From assembly GCA_034190085.1 (NCBI GenBank), contig JAXHTS010000030.1, positions 84,564 to 148,563 on the forward strand: a stretch of DNA of 64,000 bases, written 5' to 3'. The notes below the pieces were generated by a model that saw only the letters and a program-made list of their open reading frames with translations, made no database searches and was not told the DNA's origin. Positions 26,838 through 36,629 of this stretch are shown in pieces (position 1 is the first letter of the stretch; each line of letters starts with the position of its first letter). Source of the stretch: Spirochaetota bacterium (GTDB lineage: Bacteria; Spirochaetota; UBA4802; JAFGDQ01). Both the position numbers and the translations under genes were made by a program.

Positions 26838-29447
26838 ATGGAAAATATTATTTTTTTTAATAAAGACTTAAAGAGGATTGATGAAAAAATAAAGAAAAAA
26901 TGTGGGATCAGGGGCAGAAGGGCTATCGATTTAGCTATGATGGGTCTGCAGATAGCTCCAGGTTTTATTATTGATTCAGAATTGACTAAAAAGTTACCCC
27001 GTGTAAATGTGAAGCAGATCATTAAGTCATTTATTACGCATTTAGAGAAGGATACTAGCAAGAGATATGGAGATTCCAACAAACCCTTGCTATTAAAGGT
27101 TGTTTTGAGTTCAGATCTTAATGTTCCAAATTTTCCATCTGTACATAATATTGGCTTAAATGATGAGACCGTCATTGGATTTGGTAAATTTACGAGTGAA
27201 GATTTTGCTTATGGAGAATATAGATTTTTATTGAATAATATGGGCAGGAAGATATATGAACTGGATGAAGAGGTTTTTAACCAGATAGATAATAAGCTTT
27301 CAACACACCCCAAGGCAGCTGAGTTAAAGCAGGCTGTGGATAGCTATAAAAAGTATTTAGGTGATGTGTTTAATCAGGATGTTTATGATCAGCTTGGACT
27401 TATATTAAAGGGCGCTGCTTCGAAGTATTGTGATTCTGAGCTAGATGTTGACAACTCCCTATCCATAATGATCCAGGCAATGGTATATGGGAATTTTGGA
27501 GAAAGCTCTTATGCAGGGAATTATTATACTCGAAATATAGTCACTGGTGATTCAAAAATTCAGGGGCATTTTATTAATAATGAATTCGATATTGATAGAG
27601 GGAAGCCAAAACCTGTTGATAAAATTGAAAAGAAATACTTTAATATGTTTTCTGAAATATCAAAAAAGGTTGAGGAGAATTTTAAAGAGATTCGGGAGAT
27701 AAAATTTACTATTGAGGAGGGTAATTTTTGGATTGTTGAACAGTATGAAGTTGATGAAAAATCAACACAATCTCATATTAAAACCCTCTTAGACCTTTGT
27801 AAAAGGAAAGTGATAGATGAGGACTATCTTATTAACCATATAAAACCTGAACAGCTTAATGAATTGTTGCATCCTGTGATCGATCCCAGTACTGTCAAGA
27901 CTATAAAAACTATAAAAGGTGGGATTGCCGGCTCTACTGGCGCTGCTATTGGGAGGGTCTACTTCTCAACACAGAGGCTCTTGAAAGAATATAAAAGGGA
28001 AATTATGCGTGGTGGTGATACAAATACGATTCTTGTAATGCCGGCGACCTATGCAGAGGAGGTTAAGGCCATTGAGGTTGCCCAAGGTGTAATAACCACA
28101 GAGGGCGGCTTCTCTTCTCATGCCCCAGTTGTTGCGCGCAGTCTTGGGAAGGTGGCAATGGTTCAGCCGGATATGAAGATCAATAAGGATTCCTTAACTC
28201 TTGGAGAAAAGACTATTCGCGAGGGTGAGTATGTTTCAATCAATGTTCCTTATTACGAAGACCCAACTATCTATCTTGGTAGAGTTGGATTAATAGAACC
28301 TAATTTTAAGAATAACGGTCTACTCGATTTTCTGGAAATAGTAGAAAAATATATCAACAGATTTGATGTCAGAGCTAATGTCGATCAGGGAAGGGAGGCT
28401 CTAGTTGCAAAGGATTTCAAGGCAAAGGGTGTTGGACTTTGTAGGACTGAGCATATGTTCTTTAATGAAAAAAGAATTATGACCTTTAGAGAGATGATTT
28501 TGGCAAAGGATGAAGCTGAGAGGAGGAAGGTTTTAGATTCATTAAAGCCCATGCAGAGGTCGGATTTTTATGATTTGTTCAAAATTATGGAGGGTAGTCC
28601 TGTGACAATAAGGTTGTTGGATGCCCCCCTTCACGAGTTTTTGCCAAGAACTGAAGATAGCATGAATAATTTTATCAAATACCTACAATCAAAGAAAAAG
28701 GGAACCAAGCCTAATGAGATAAGGAGTAGATGCGAAGAACTCGATGAGATGAATCCCATGTTGGGTCATCGGGGATGCAGGGTAGCAATAACCTATCCAG
28801 AGATATATGAAATGCAGTGTAGAGCAATTTTTGAGGCTGCATGTATGCTAACAAAAGAGGGTATAGTAGTCAAACCTGAAATTATGATACCAATTGTTAT
28901 GAGTGAACAGGAGATCAAGTTTTTGAAAAATGGCAAACGGATTGAGGGAAAGATTGTTAAGGGTATCAGGGATATCAAAGAAGAAGTTATTAAGGATTAT
29001 GGAATTGATGATCTTGAATATAGTGTTGGTACCATGATTGAACTACCGGCAGCTGCTTTACGAGCAGGTAATATTGCTCAGTATGCTGATTTTTTTAGTT
29101 TTGGTACAAATGATTTAACTCAGACATCCTATGGTTTATCAAGGGACGATAGCACTTCATTCTTCCCAAGTTATTCACTGTATGACCTAATGAAGGATAA
29201 TCCCTTTAAGATACTTGGTGAGGAGGTTAAGGAACTGATTGAGATTGCATCCCTTAGGGGAAGGCTAACAAGACCAGACATTAAAATTGGTTTATGTGGA
29301 GAACATGGCGCTGATCCCAATAATATTGAGTTTTGTATAACTACTGGACTAGATTATGTATCCTGTTCACCCTATTCTATACCACTAGCTAAATTATCAA
29401 TTGCACAAAATAATCTAAAGATGAAACAACTTGATATGGAGCAATAA
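26838..29447 (+). CDS. ppdK: Pyruvate phosphate dikinase-like protein with altered ATP-grasp site
   Basis: 869 residues, the normal PPDK length. The central phospho-His domain is intact (GGFSSHAPVVARSLG, His about 428). So is the C-terminal PEP/pyruvate barrel (GLCRTEHMFF, RLLDAPLHEFLP, SFGTNDLTQTSYGLSRDD, GLCGEHGADP with the catalytic Cys about 820). The N-terminal nucleotide domain deviates: residues equivalent to Clostridium symbiosum PPDK Arg92, Glu323, Gln335 and Arg337 read Leu90, Lys289, Glu301 and Tyr303, and the glycine loop GTGVAFTRN reads YAGNYYTRN. The alignment is by eye and from memory. Normal ATP-dependent dikinase activity is doubtful; a regulatory role or different phosphoryl donor is possible. 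GGAGG lies 12 nt upstream of the ATG. Confidence 0.82.
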   Translation: MENIIFFNKDLKRIDEKIKKKCGIRGRRAIDLAMMGLQIAPGFIIDSELTKKLPRVNVKQIIKSFITHLEKDTSKRYGDSNKPLLLKVVLSSDLNVPNFPSVHNIGLNDETVIGFGKFTSEDFAYGEYRFLLNNMGRKIYELDEEVFNQIDNKLSTHPKAAELKQAVDSYKKYLGDVFNQDVYDQLGLILKGAASKYCDSELDVDNSLSIMIQAMVYGNFGESSYAGNYYTRNIVTGDSKIQGHFINNEFDIDRGKPKPVDKIEKKYFNMFSEISKKVEENFKEIREIKFTIEEGNFWIVEQYEVDEKSTQSHIKTLLDLCKRKVIDEDYLINHIKPEQLNELLHPVIDPSTVKTIKTIKGGIAGSTGAAIGRVYFSTQRLLKEYKREIMRGGDTNTILVMPATYAEEVKAIEVAQGVITTEGGFSSHAPVVARSLGKVAMVQPDMKINKDSLTLGEKTIREGEYVSINVPYYEDPTIYLGRVGLIEPNFKNNGLLDFLEIVEKYINRFDVRANVDQGREALVAKDFKAKGVGLCRTEHMFFNEKRIMTFREMILAKDEAERRKVLDSLKPMQRSDFYDLFKIMEGSPVTIRLLDAPLHEFLPRTEDSMNNFIKYLQSKKKGTKPNEIRSRCEELDEMNPMLGHRGCRVAITYPEIYEMQCRAIFEAACMLTKEGIVVKPEIMIPIVMSEQEIKFLKNGKRIEGKIVKGIRDIKEEVIKDYGIDDLEYSVGTMIELPAAALRAGNIAQYADFFSFGTNDLTQTSYGLSRDDSTSFFPSYSLYDLMKDNPFKILGEEVKELIEIASLRGRLTRPDIKIGLCGEHGADPNNIEFCITTGLDYVSCSPYSIPLAKLSIAQNNLKMKQLDMEQ

Positions 29448-29684
29448 AAAACATACATAATATAGATTAAATTGCACTAGCATATATATTAATCCTACAC
29501 CTCAATTGACTTTTACTGTATGTAAGTTATTATTTAGCAACTTAGATAGAACACTATTATTCAACCCTTGAAATGTTAACATGGACTTTTCCCATAACAT
29601 TGCTTTCAGGAATGTGTCCTCTATACTACCAATTCGCTGAATATATCAGAACATCCTAGAAGATCGAACATATTACAATTTGAC

Positions 29685-29713
29685 TTGACACTGGTTAGGG
29701 TAAAAACTATAGA
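29685..29713 (+). promoter_or_regulatory. Probable promoter of the MFS-to-mnmH gene series
   Basis: TTGACA at 29685-29690, a 17-bp spacer and TATAGA at 29708-29713. Transcription would begin near 29720, which rules out the TTG at 29718 as start codon and favours the ATG at 29751. Confidence 0.6.
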
Positions 29714-29750
29714 ATAGTTGAACATTCCGACCAGAGGATTTTCAAAAATT

Positions 29751-31004
29751 ATGCTCTTCCGCTTTAGTCTTTACGGTTTTCTTAAAAATCAAAAATATTT
29801 CGAGCCTGTATTCTATCTGATATTGCTTCAAGAAAAGGGCTTGACCTTCACTATGCTTGGAATATTGATTGGTTTTGGCGGAATATGTGTCAATCTCTTT
29901 GAGATTCCAAGCGGAGCGTTAGCCGATATCTGGGGTCGACGAAAATGTATGATCTTTAGTTTTATTAGCTATATCTCGAGTTTTATTCTATACTATATAT
30001 CACAACAGATATGGTTGCTCTTTTTTGCTATGATACTCTTTAGTATAGGAGAGGCCTTTAGAACAGGGACACATAAGGCTATGATCTTTGACTGGCTCAG
30101 GATGCATGAGCGGCTTGATGAAAAGACCATGATTTATGGCTATACTCGATCTTGGTCTAAAATTGGATCTTCCCTCAGCGCGTTAATAGGCGTAGCCTTT
30201 ATGTTGAGTTGGAGATCACTTAACCCCAAGGCAGAGTATAGTCATGTGTTTCTGCTATGTATTGTGCCATATTCAATTGCGATAATTAATCTATTGGGTT
30301 ACCCAAAGGAGTTGGATGGAGAGAGGAAGAGGGCCTCTCTAAAGATTGTATTGCATCATCTATTCAACACGATAAAGGATGCCATTAAAATATCTCAACT
30401 TCGCCGTCTTTTTATCGAATCCATGAGCTTTGAAGGCACATTCAAGGCAGTAAAGGACTATGTTCAACCAATTACATATCTTATGGTGATGAGTCTGCCA
30501 GTCATTATAATCTTTACAGAAATGGAACAGCTAACAACACTTGTGATCTATGGTATTTATTTTATAATGGATTCAATTGCTAGCATAGCCTCCAGGTATT
30601 CTTATCGGTTTAGCTTTATAGTTGGTGGAGAAGAGCGAGGATGTCGATTTATCTGGTGGATGACCTTGATGCTCTTCATTATTATGGCACCTTTATTATA
30701 CTATAAGATATATTTAGGGGTCATTTCAGCCTTTATCGTATTCCACTTTCTCCAGAATGTATGGCGCCCAATGTTAATTAGCAGATTTGACACATATTCA
30801 CGTCCTGAGAGCGGGGCGACAATACTATCAATCGAATCACAGGCTAAGTCATTTTATATATTAATTGCTGCTCCCCTTCTCGGTTTTGTTATTGATTATA
30901 CAAACAGCGGTGGTTTTGAGAAAAATTTCTGGCCTATTGCAGCAATGGGCATTGTTATTTCCCTTCTTATGATAACAACCAGTTTGAAAATGCAGCGCAC
31001 TTAA
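29751..31004 (+). CDS. Major facilitator superfamily transporter
   Basis: About 417 residues with roughly twelve hydrophobic segments. FEIPSGALADIWGRRKCMIFSF is the loop 2-3 signature of MFS carriers (G-x-x-x-D-x-x-G-R-R). The ATG at 29751 is chosen because a promoter just upstream would start the transcript near 29720; a TTG at 29718 extends the frame by 11 residues. AGAGGA lies 12 nt before the ATG. The substrate is unknown. It is first in a same-strand series (Nudix, two alkaline-phosphatase-fold proteins, mnmH). Confidence 0.82.
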   Translation: MLFRFSLYGFLKNQKYFEPVFYLILLQEKGLTFTMLGILIGFGGICVNLFEIPSGALADIWGRRKCMIFSFISYISSFILYYISQQIWLLFFAMILFSIGEAFRTGTHKAMIFDWLRMHERLDEKTMIYGYTRSWSKIGSSLSALIGVAFMLSWRSLNPKAEYSHVFLLCIVPYSIAIINLLGYPKELDGERKRASLKIVLHHLFNTIKDAIKISQLRRLFIESMSFEGTFKAVKDYVQPITYLMVMSLPVIIIFTEMEQLTTLVIYGIYFIMDSIASIASRYSYRFSFIVGGEERGCRFIWWMTLMLFIIMAPLLYYKIYLGVISAFIVFHFLQNVWRPMLISRFDTYSRPESGATILSIESQAKSFYILIAAPLLGFVIDYTNSGGFEKNFWPIAAMGIVISLLMITTSLKMQRT

Positions 31005-31034
31005 TTTTAATCTTAATAAGGATAGAATATCGAA

Positions 31035-31718
31035 TTGACAGAGCCTTTACAAAAAATTGATGAGATGATAGAAGAGTGGGATTGGATAAAAGCCATCCCT
31101 ATAGGTAAGGCCATTTATAGAGATAAGGCGCACAAAGAGGGCATTCCTCATGAAGGTGTGCATCTTTGGGTAATAAGATCTGAAATGGATAAAATAGAAC
31201 TCCTATTTCAACATAGATCAAGACTCAAGAAGACCTACCCAAATTGTCTTGATATAACTGTTGGCGGACATGTCCCCTTTGGAGTAAATGAAAATAAGAT
31301 ACAGAAGGAAAGCTATGAAGAGATCGGTATCTTTCCAGCGGCTGAGGATTTTATTGATCTAGGCTACTACCGCTATGAGGAGAAGGATGAGGTGATGTTT
31401 CATCGAGAATTCCAGCGTGTACATCTACTTGTGGAAAACAGACCATTGGATCAGTTCAGTTTTAATGATGGTGAGGTAGATGAAATCTATACGATTCCAC
31501 TTAATAAACTTGAGGAACTTCTTATCAAGGACATAACCTTCTATGCTAATGGATATGATGGCAGTAAGATAATAACAAAAAAAATCTCCAGGAGGGATTT
31601 TCATCCACTTTTGTTCTCACCTACGATGAAAGAGTATATGAGTGTGGTGATTGAGGGAGCAAAGGAGCTAGTCCAGAAAGGAGTTGTGACAGTTAAAATG
31701 CCCTCTCTAGTGTTATAA
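31035..31718 (+). CDS. Nudix hydrolase-like protein
   Basis: 227 residues from TTG 31035 (AAGGA upstream). The fold resembles the isopentenyl-diphosphate isomerase/Nudix group: HEGVHLWVIRS, LLFQHRSRLKKTYPNCLDI, then a Nudix box GGHVPFGVNENKIQKESYEE. The metal-binding REXXEE core is kept as KESYEE, but the Glu early in the box is missing and the spacing is one residue short, so activity may differ. Nudix enzymes cleave nucleoside diphosphates linked to another group. It is 30 bp downstream of the MFS gene. Confidence 0.75.
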   Translation: MTEPLQKIDEMIEEWDWIKAIPIGKAIYRDKAHKEGIPHEGVHLWVIRSEMDKIELLFQHRSRLKKTYPNCLDITVGGHVPFGVNENKIQKESYEEIGIFPAAEDFIDLGYYRYEEKDEVMFHREFQRVHLLVENRPLDQFSFNDGEVDEIYTIPLNKLEELLIKDITFYANGYDGSKIITKKISRRDFHPLLFSPTMKEYMSVVIEGAKELVQKGVVTVKMPSLVL

Positions 31719-31823
31719 TATCAATCGTAATTCAAATGAGAAATGATAAAGCCTTCATTAAAACGATTTAAAGCAATCCTAACTCATCGAAATTTCGACA
31801 GATTACATGGGAGTAATATTTAA

Positions 31824-34046
31824 TTGAAATTAATTAACAGATCCATATTATCCCATGGAGGAAATATTTTATCCTTTATGAAGAGGAATAGGGACTATTA
31901 TATATCTGGTATAATTGTATTTTTGGGGCTCTTTTTGGCAAGCCTCATGATGAACCATGAGTTTTCCTACATGGGGAACCAGAGCGATAGCATAAGCAAA
32001 ATAATAATAAACAACTTCTGGCATATAGTTTTATTCCAATTAGTTAAGCTATTATTAATATATCTTATAATAGGAATTACTCTAAACGTAATATTTTATG
32101 GCGCCTTGATCCAATTTCAAATGATGTTCAATATTATTCGAAAACCCTTAACAAATAATATAATGAATATGTCAATGCTGCTCTTCTTCGCTCTGCTGTT
32201 ATTCTCTAAAAAGCTTATAGAAAATCCTCAGTTGTATGTTGAGAACTGGTCTCAACGCTCAGAGTTATTCAGGAAATATCAAATATTCTTAACTGACTCA
32301 ATTTCACCAAATATATTCTATTTACTTATACTTTTTATCTTTGCTATTGCTCTATTTTTTTTTCTACTATCCCTAGATTGGAATGATTATTTCAAGAATT
32401 TGTTTAATTGGGTTAAACATAATAGGGGTATTCAAACAGTAATTATTACTCTAGGGATTGGAATATCATTCATTATTATTTATTCAGGAAATGTAAAATT
32501 ATACAATAATAATACTGAGAGACCAAATATTCTGATAATCTCAGCTGATGCCCTGCGTCCTGATCATCTTAGCTGTAATGGTTATCATAGAAAGACAACG
32601 CCACATATTGACAGATTGTCAAGGCAGTCCCTTCAGATTAGAGGTGTAATAACAACTGTTCCAAGAACCTTTCCATCCTGGGTGAGTATCCTTACTTCTA
32701 CATATCCTCTAACTCACGAAATAAAGCATATGCTTCCAAGGTCCAGAGAGAGAAATGCTGAATTCAACACTGTTTGTAATGATCTTAACAAATTAGGATA
32801 CAAAACTGCTGTAATTTCTGATTTTGCAGGTGATATCTTTCCGAGAATAGACCTGGGTTTTGACAAGGTGATAGCGCCTGATTTGAATTTTTCAACATTG
32901 ATAAAGCAGATCCTATTAGAAAGACAGACCTTTCTCTTGCCCTTTGTAACCAATAGAATTGGAATGCTTTTATTTCCTGAGATGCGTGGTATTGCTCGAT
33001 TCTCAGTACCCTATATTTTAACAGAAGAGACCAAGAGAGAGATTAAGGCTTCACAAGGAAATCCATTCTTCATTGTAACGTTTTACTCAATAACTCACTT
33101 TCCCTTTGCGGCGCCCTACCCTTTTTATAAAAAATATTCTAATCCAGATTATAATGGCCCCTATAAATACTATAAGGAAAGAATTATTAAACTCAGCGAG
33201 GATAATAAAGCCTCTCATCAGAATGTCATAGGGGAAGACAGCGAACAGGTCACAGCGTTATACGATGGATGCTTCAACCTTTTTGACAGGGAAGTGGGTA
33301 AAATTGTTGATTTCCTCTCTGATAAAAAAATGTTAGATAACACAATAATTGTGATTACTTCTGATCATGGGGAGAATCTGTATGAAAAGGATTTAGGGAT
33401 GGGGCATGGAGAACATCTACGAAGCAATCTATCATTGGAGGTCCCATTAATTATTTTTTCCAATAATAATAAAATTCAAAAGGGAGAGAGGCTTAACAGG
33501 CTATCCAGCACAATTGATATCATACCAACAATATTTGATATTGCTTGTTTAAACGAACCGGACTATTTTGAGGGTGTATCTATCCTGAAGAAAAGGAATA
33601 TTATTGGTTATAATGAAATCACAAACATTGATGCCTACTCTGAGACAGGGGTATGGTTTGATAATAATAAAAATTCAGATCTCTTCTTTCATCACCTTAG
33701 AATAGACTATCCTGATATCTCAGTAATATCAGAGATAGATCTTTTGCATAGGAATGAAATTGTTCTTCAGCAGGGATATCAAAATATTGTCAATGCATCG
33801 AAGCATAGAACTATATATTCAGGTAGATATAAACTGATCTATGTTCCTCTATCTGAGGGTCCCAGATTTGAACTATATGATTATATTGAGGACCCCTACA
33901 ATAGAATCGATCTTTCGAAAACGAAGAAGGATCAGCTTGAGATCATGAAAAAAAAATTTTATCAATTCGTGGATGAAAAGAGTTCAGGTAATTATCTCGT
34001 AAAGGAGGAATTCCTTTTGCCCATCTTCACGGATCCAATATTTTAA
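31824..34046 (+). CDS. Membrane-bound sulfatase/alkaline-phosphatase superfamily protein
   Basis: 740 residues from TTG 31824 (GGAG 10 nt upstream). About five membrane segments (27-45, 66-95, 110-130, 160-185, 205-222) precede an extracytoplasmic catalytic domain. That domain begins RPNILIISADALRPDHLSCNGY and includes VPRTFPSWVSILTSTYP, which supplies the probable Thr/Ser nucleophile, and ITSDHGENLYEKDLGMGHGEH as the C-terminal metal site. This is the architecture of sulfatase-like and LtaS- or EptA-like phospho-transferases. A formylglycine Cys-x-Pro-x-Arg motif is absent, so a true sulfatase is less likely. Substrate unknown; it may modify an envelope glycolipid. Confidence 0.78.
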   Translation: MKLINRSILSHGGNILSFMKRNRDYYISGIIVFLGLFLASLMMNHEFSYMGNQSDSISKIIINNFWHIVLFQLVKLLLIYLIIGITLNVIFYGALIQFQMMFNIIRKPLTNNIMNMSMLLFFALLLFSKKLIENPQLYVENWSQRSELFRKYQIFLTDSISPNIFYLLILFIFAIALFFFLLSLDWNDYFKNLFNWVKHNRGIQTVIITLGIGISFIIIYSGNVKLYNNNTERPNILIISADALRPDHLSCNGYHRKTTPHIDRLSRQSLQIRGVITTVPRTFPSWVSILTSTYPLTHEIKHMLPRSRERNAEFNTVCNDLNKLGYKTAVISDFAGDIFPRIDLGFDKVIAPDLNFSTLIKQILLERQTFLLPFVTNRIGMLLFPEMRGIARFSVPYILTEETKREIKASQGNPFFIVTFYSITHFPFAAPYPFYKKYSNPDYNGPYKYYKERIIKLSEDNKASHQNVIGEDSEQVTALYDGCFNLFDREVGKIVDFLSDKKMLDNTIIVITSDHGENLYEKDLGMGHGEHLRSNLSLEVPLIIFSNNNKIQKGERLNRLSSTIDIIPTIFDIACLNEPDYFEGVSILKKRNIIGYNEITNIDAYSETGVWFDNNKNSDLFFHHLRIDYPDISVISEIDLLHRNEIVLQQGYQNIVNASKHRTIYSGRYKLIYVPLSEGPRFELYDYIEDPYNRIDLSKTKKDQLEIMKKKFYQFVDEKSSGNYLVKEEFLLPIFTDPIF

Positions 34047-34135
34047 TACTTATATTAAATAGAATTTATTCCCAAATAGTATTGAAGATCCCTTTACTTA
34101 GCTTTTTTGATAAACATTCGGTTGATTACTAAACT

Positions 34136-36625
34136 ATGGCTTTAAAACTGGATATACGATTAGGTAGGATTCTATTATTTATCATTCTTATATTGATAAT
34201 CCTACTCGCCCTCTTTTATGTATGGTGGGCATACATATTCTTTCCCAATGATTATGAACGTACGAGAGAGGAAGCCCTTCAACCTGGCCCGAAATCTGCT
34301 TCACAGGTGATTGACATTTCACTCATTGACAGAATTGATGAGGCAAAAATGGAAGGAGATTTCTCTGAAAAGAGAATCAATAAGATAGTTACAGATCTGC
34401 ATGAAAATAATTTTTTTCTAAAGGATGATCCATATATTAATAAAAGAAGAAGAAAATATATCTTTCGATTTGGATCAGGTTTTCCTGGGATATGGATGGA
34501 TGAGCGGTCATCCTTAATCATACCCAGTCATAGTAAAATTTCTTTTCAAGCACAGATGAAGGATTCTCCACATCTGAATTTTTCAGCCCTATCCCCTCTT
34601 TCCAACGGCAAGCTTAGGGTTGAATTATTTTATGATAATGGAGAATCAATTCGCCATGAGTTTGATATGGAAGTCTATGAGCAAAGGTACTCGATTAGGG
34701 ATATTGGTATTAAATTCTGCAATAGAAAATTTGATAATGCCACTAATGACGTGGGTTGGGTAGATCTTTCAATAAACCTTTCAAAAACAGCATATAAGAA
34801 TGTAAATATCAGTTTTTCCTATCAATCAAAGGATAAGGATGGTGTTCTCTTTCTAGCAAATCCAAGGATATTTAGTCCTTCAGTGCACAGACGCTATAAT
34901 GTGATATACCTCGTTTTTGATGGCGTATCTACCAGGCACTGGAGCTTCTATAATAATAGATCAGACTTGACCCCCTTCATGAAAGAGGTGGCTGACAGAG
35001 AATTTATAGTATTTGATAACATGTTTGCATTAGGCAACAAGACCAGAATATCAACATCAGGACTCTTTTGCTCGGTTTTGCCCTTTATTACAAGACATGG
35101 CATCAATAGAAATTTTATCCCTGAGAGGGAGAAGGAGAGCTTTTATAAGTTAGTCCGAAGGGGTAAACTTGCAACACTTCCTGACATCTACAGGCAAAGA
35201 GGATACATTACTCATCAGTATGGGAACAGTGGTTTTACTGTTCACCTGATAACCACTGGAGTTGATTATGGGTTTGATCGATCCTATGAGTTTTCCTATA
35301 ATCCATATGACTCATACGGGGTTTCACATGCCCTTTTCAAATTTTTAAGGGAAAATAGAGAAAAAGAATTTTTTCTCTACCTTCACTATAATTCACCGCA
35401 TAAACCATTTTTTGCTCCGATAAAATACTATCTAAAAGGAATAGTAAATGCGCCTAAAGAGTGCCTTTGGAGGCCCCTTTTCATGGGCTGCATAAATTAT
35501 ACTGATGATGTCTTTAAAAATATTTACTCAGCGCTAAAATCCAATGACCTTCTGAACAATACAATATTAGTTGTTGCCACAGACCATGGAGCCGGATATG
35601 ATGCTATAAAATATGACAAGGGTTTTCAATATAATGACTATACTCGAATGAGTTTTATGATACGTCTACCTGATAACTTGAGAAAGAAACTTGGCATCAC
35701 CAAGAGAAGAATAGATACTTTTTTATCAGCCATTAATACAGGGCCCACACTATTGGACCTATGTGGGATGGGAAAAGCATCCGCGTTTATGGGAAGAAGT
35801 TATTCAGAGCTTTTACATGGAGAATATAACAAAAGATTTTTTGATAAAGAAATTTGGTGCTTTGGTAGAAAGACTGTCTCTTTGATTAGTGACAATATGT
35901 ATAAATACATACTATCCGCTGCAGATGCAAAGAGGAATATTGATTGGGAATATACCTTTTTCGGATATGGAAGGGAGATGCCTTTTGAAGAAATATACAA
36001 TCTGAAATATGATCCCCTTGAAAGTCATAACCTTATTCATTCAGAAAGATCTATCTTAAGGGATTTTAGAAATAGATACGTAAAGAAAGATCTCCATCAT
36101 CCTGAAAGAAGAGTGCTCACATTTATGCCATCTGATGAAAAGAGCAGATCTATTGAGGTAGTGATTAAGAGTCCTTCAAGAGTGGTAAAAGCAGGGTTAT
36201 ATTCGACCAACCTCAAAAAAGAGGACATCCCAAAAGAGATTTATGGGCGAAATAGTTACAGTTTTTATTTTGCTGTAAAAGGAAAACCAGTACATTTTAT
36301 ATTTGAAAATGAAGACGATAGATCACCCCTCTCAATATTCATTAAAGCTAATGGTGAATATATCCAAGGGGATAGTATATTTGCTACATATTTGAATCTC
36401 AACATCTTTCAAAATCCGATTATTCTAAAGAAAAGCACTGATTTTCTCATACTGAATGATACAAGGCTTCCTGGGGATAGTGTAATTGAGGATGAGAGTA
36501 GAGATCTAATGGTAAAGATATCCATAATTGACCTCCATAGATGGATCGATATTGGAAGATATGAGAACTATGGGATATCTGCTGGAATGAAGGAAACACT
36601 TAGATCATGGGGATATATACAATAG
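34136..36625 (+). CDS. Second sulfatase/alkaline-phosphatase superfamily protein
   Basis: 829 residues. There is one N-terminal membrane segment (about 10-34), then about 220 residues with a beta-rich look, then the catalytic domain. VIYLVFDGVSTRHW gives the first metal Asp, NKTRISTSGLFCSVLP the probable nucleophile region, HYNSPHKPFF a His-Pro-His site and VATDHGAGYD the second metal site. The C-terminal 150 residues (after about 670) form an extra domain. It differs from its upstream neighbour in having a single anchor and a large N-terminal domain. The next gene, mnmH, starts after 4 bp, so the two are translationally linked. The reaction is unknown. Confidence 0.75.
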   Translation: MALKLDIRLGRILLFIILILIILLALFYVWWAYIFFPNDYERTREEALQPGPKSASQVIDISLIDRIDEAKMEGDFSEKRINKIVTDLHENNFFLKDDPYINKRRRKYIFRFGSGFPGIWMDERSSLIIPSHSKISFQAQMKDSPHLNFSALSPLSNGKLRVELFYDNGESIRHEFDMEVYEQRYSIRDIGIKFCNRKFDNATNDVGWVDLSINLSKTAYKNVNISFSYQSKDKDGVLFLANPRIFSPSVHRRYNVIYLVFDGVSTRHWSFYNNRSDLTPFMKEVADREFIVFDNMFALGNKTRISTSGLFCSVLPFITRHGINRNFIPEREKESFYKLVRRGKLATLPDIYRQRGYITHQYGNSGFTVHLITTGVDYGFDRSYEFSYNPYDSYGVSHALFKFLRENREKEFFLYLHYNSPHKPFFAPIKYYLKGIVNAPKECLWRPLFMGCINYTDDVFKNIYSALKSNDLLNNTILVVATDHGAGYDAIKYDKGFQYNDYTRMSFMIRLPDNLRKKLGITKRRIDTFLSAINTGPTLLDLCGMGKASAFMGRSYSELLHGEYNKRFFDKEIWCFGRKTVSLISDNMYKYILSAADAKRNIDWEYTFFGYGREMPFEEIYNLKYDPLESHNLIHSERSILRDFRNRYVKKDLHHPERRVLTFMPSDEKSRSIEVVIKSPSRVVKAGLYSTNLKKEDIPKEIYGRNSYSFYFAVKGKPVHFIFENEDDRSPLSIFIKANGEYIQGDSIFATYLNLNIFQNPIILKKSTDFLILNDTRLPGDSVIEDESRDLMVKISIIDLHRWIDIGRYENYGISAGMKETLRSWGYIQ

Positions 36626-36629
36626 AAAG

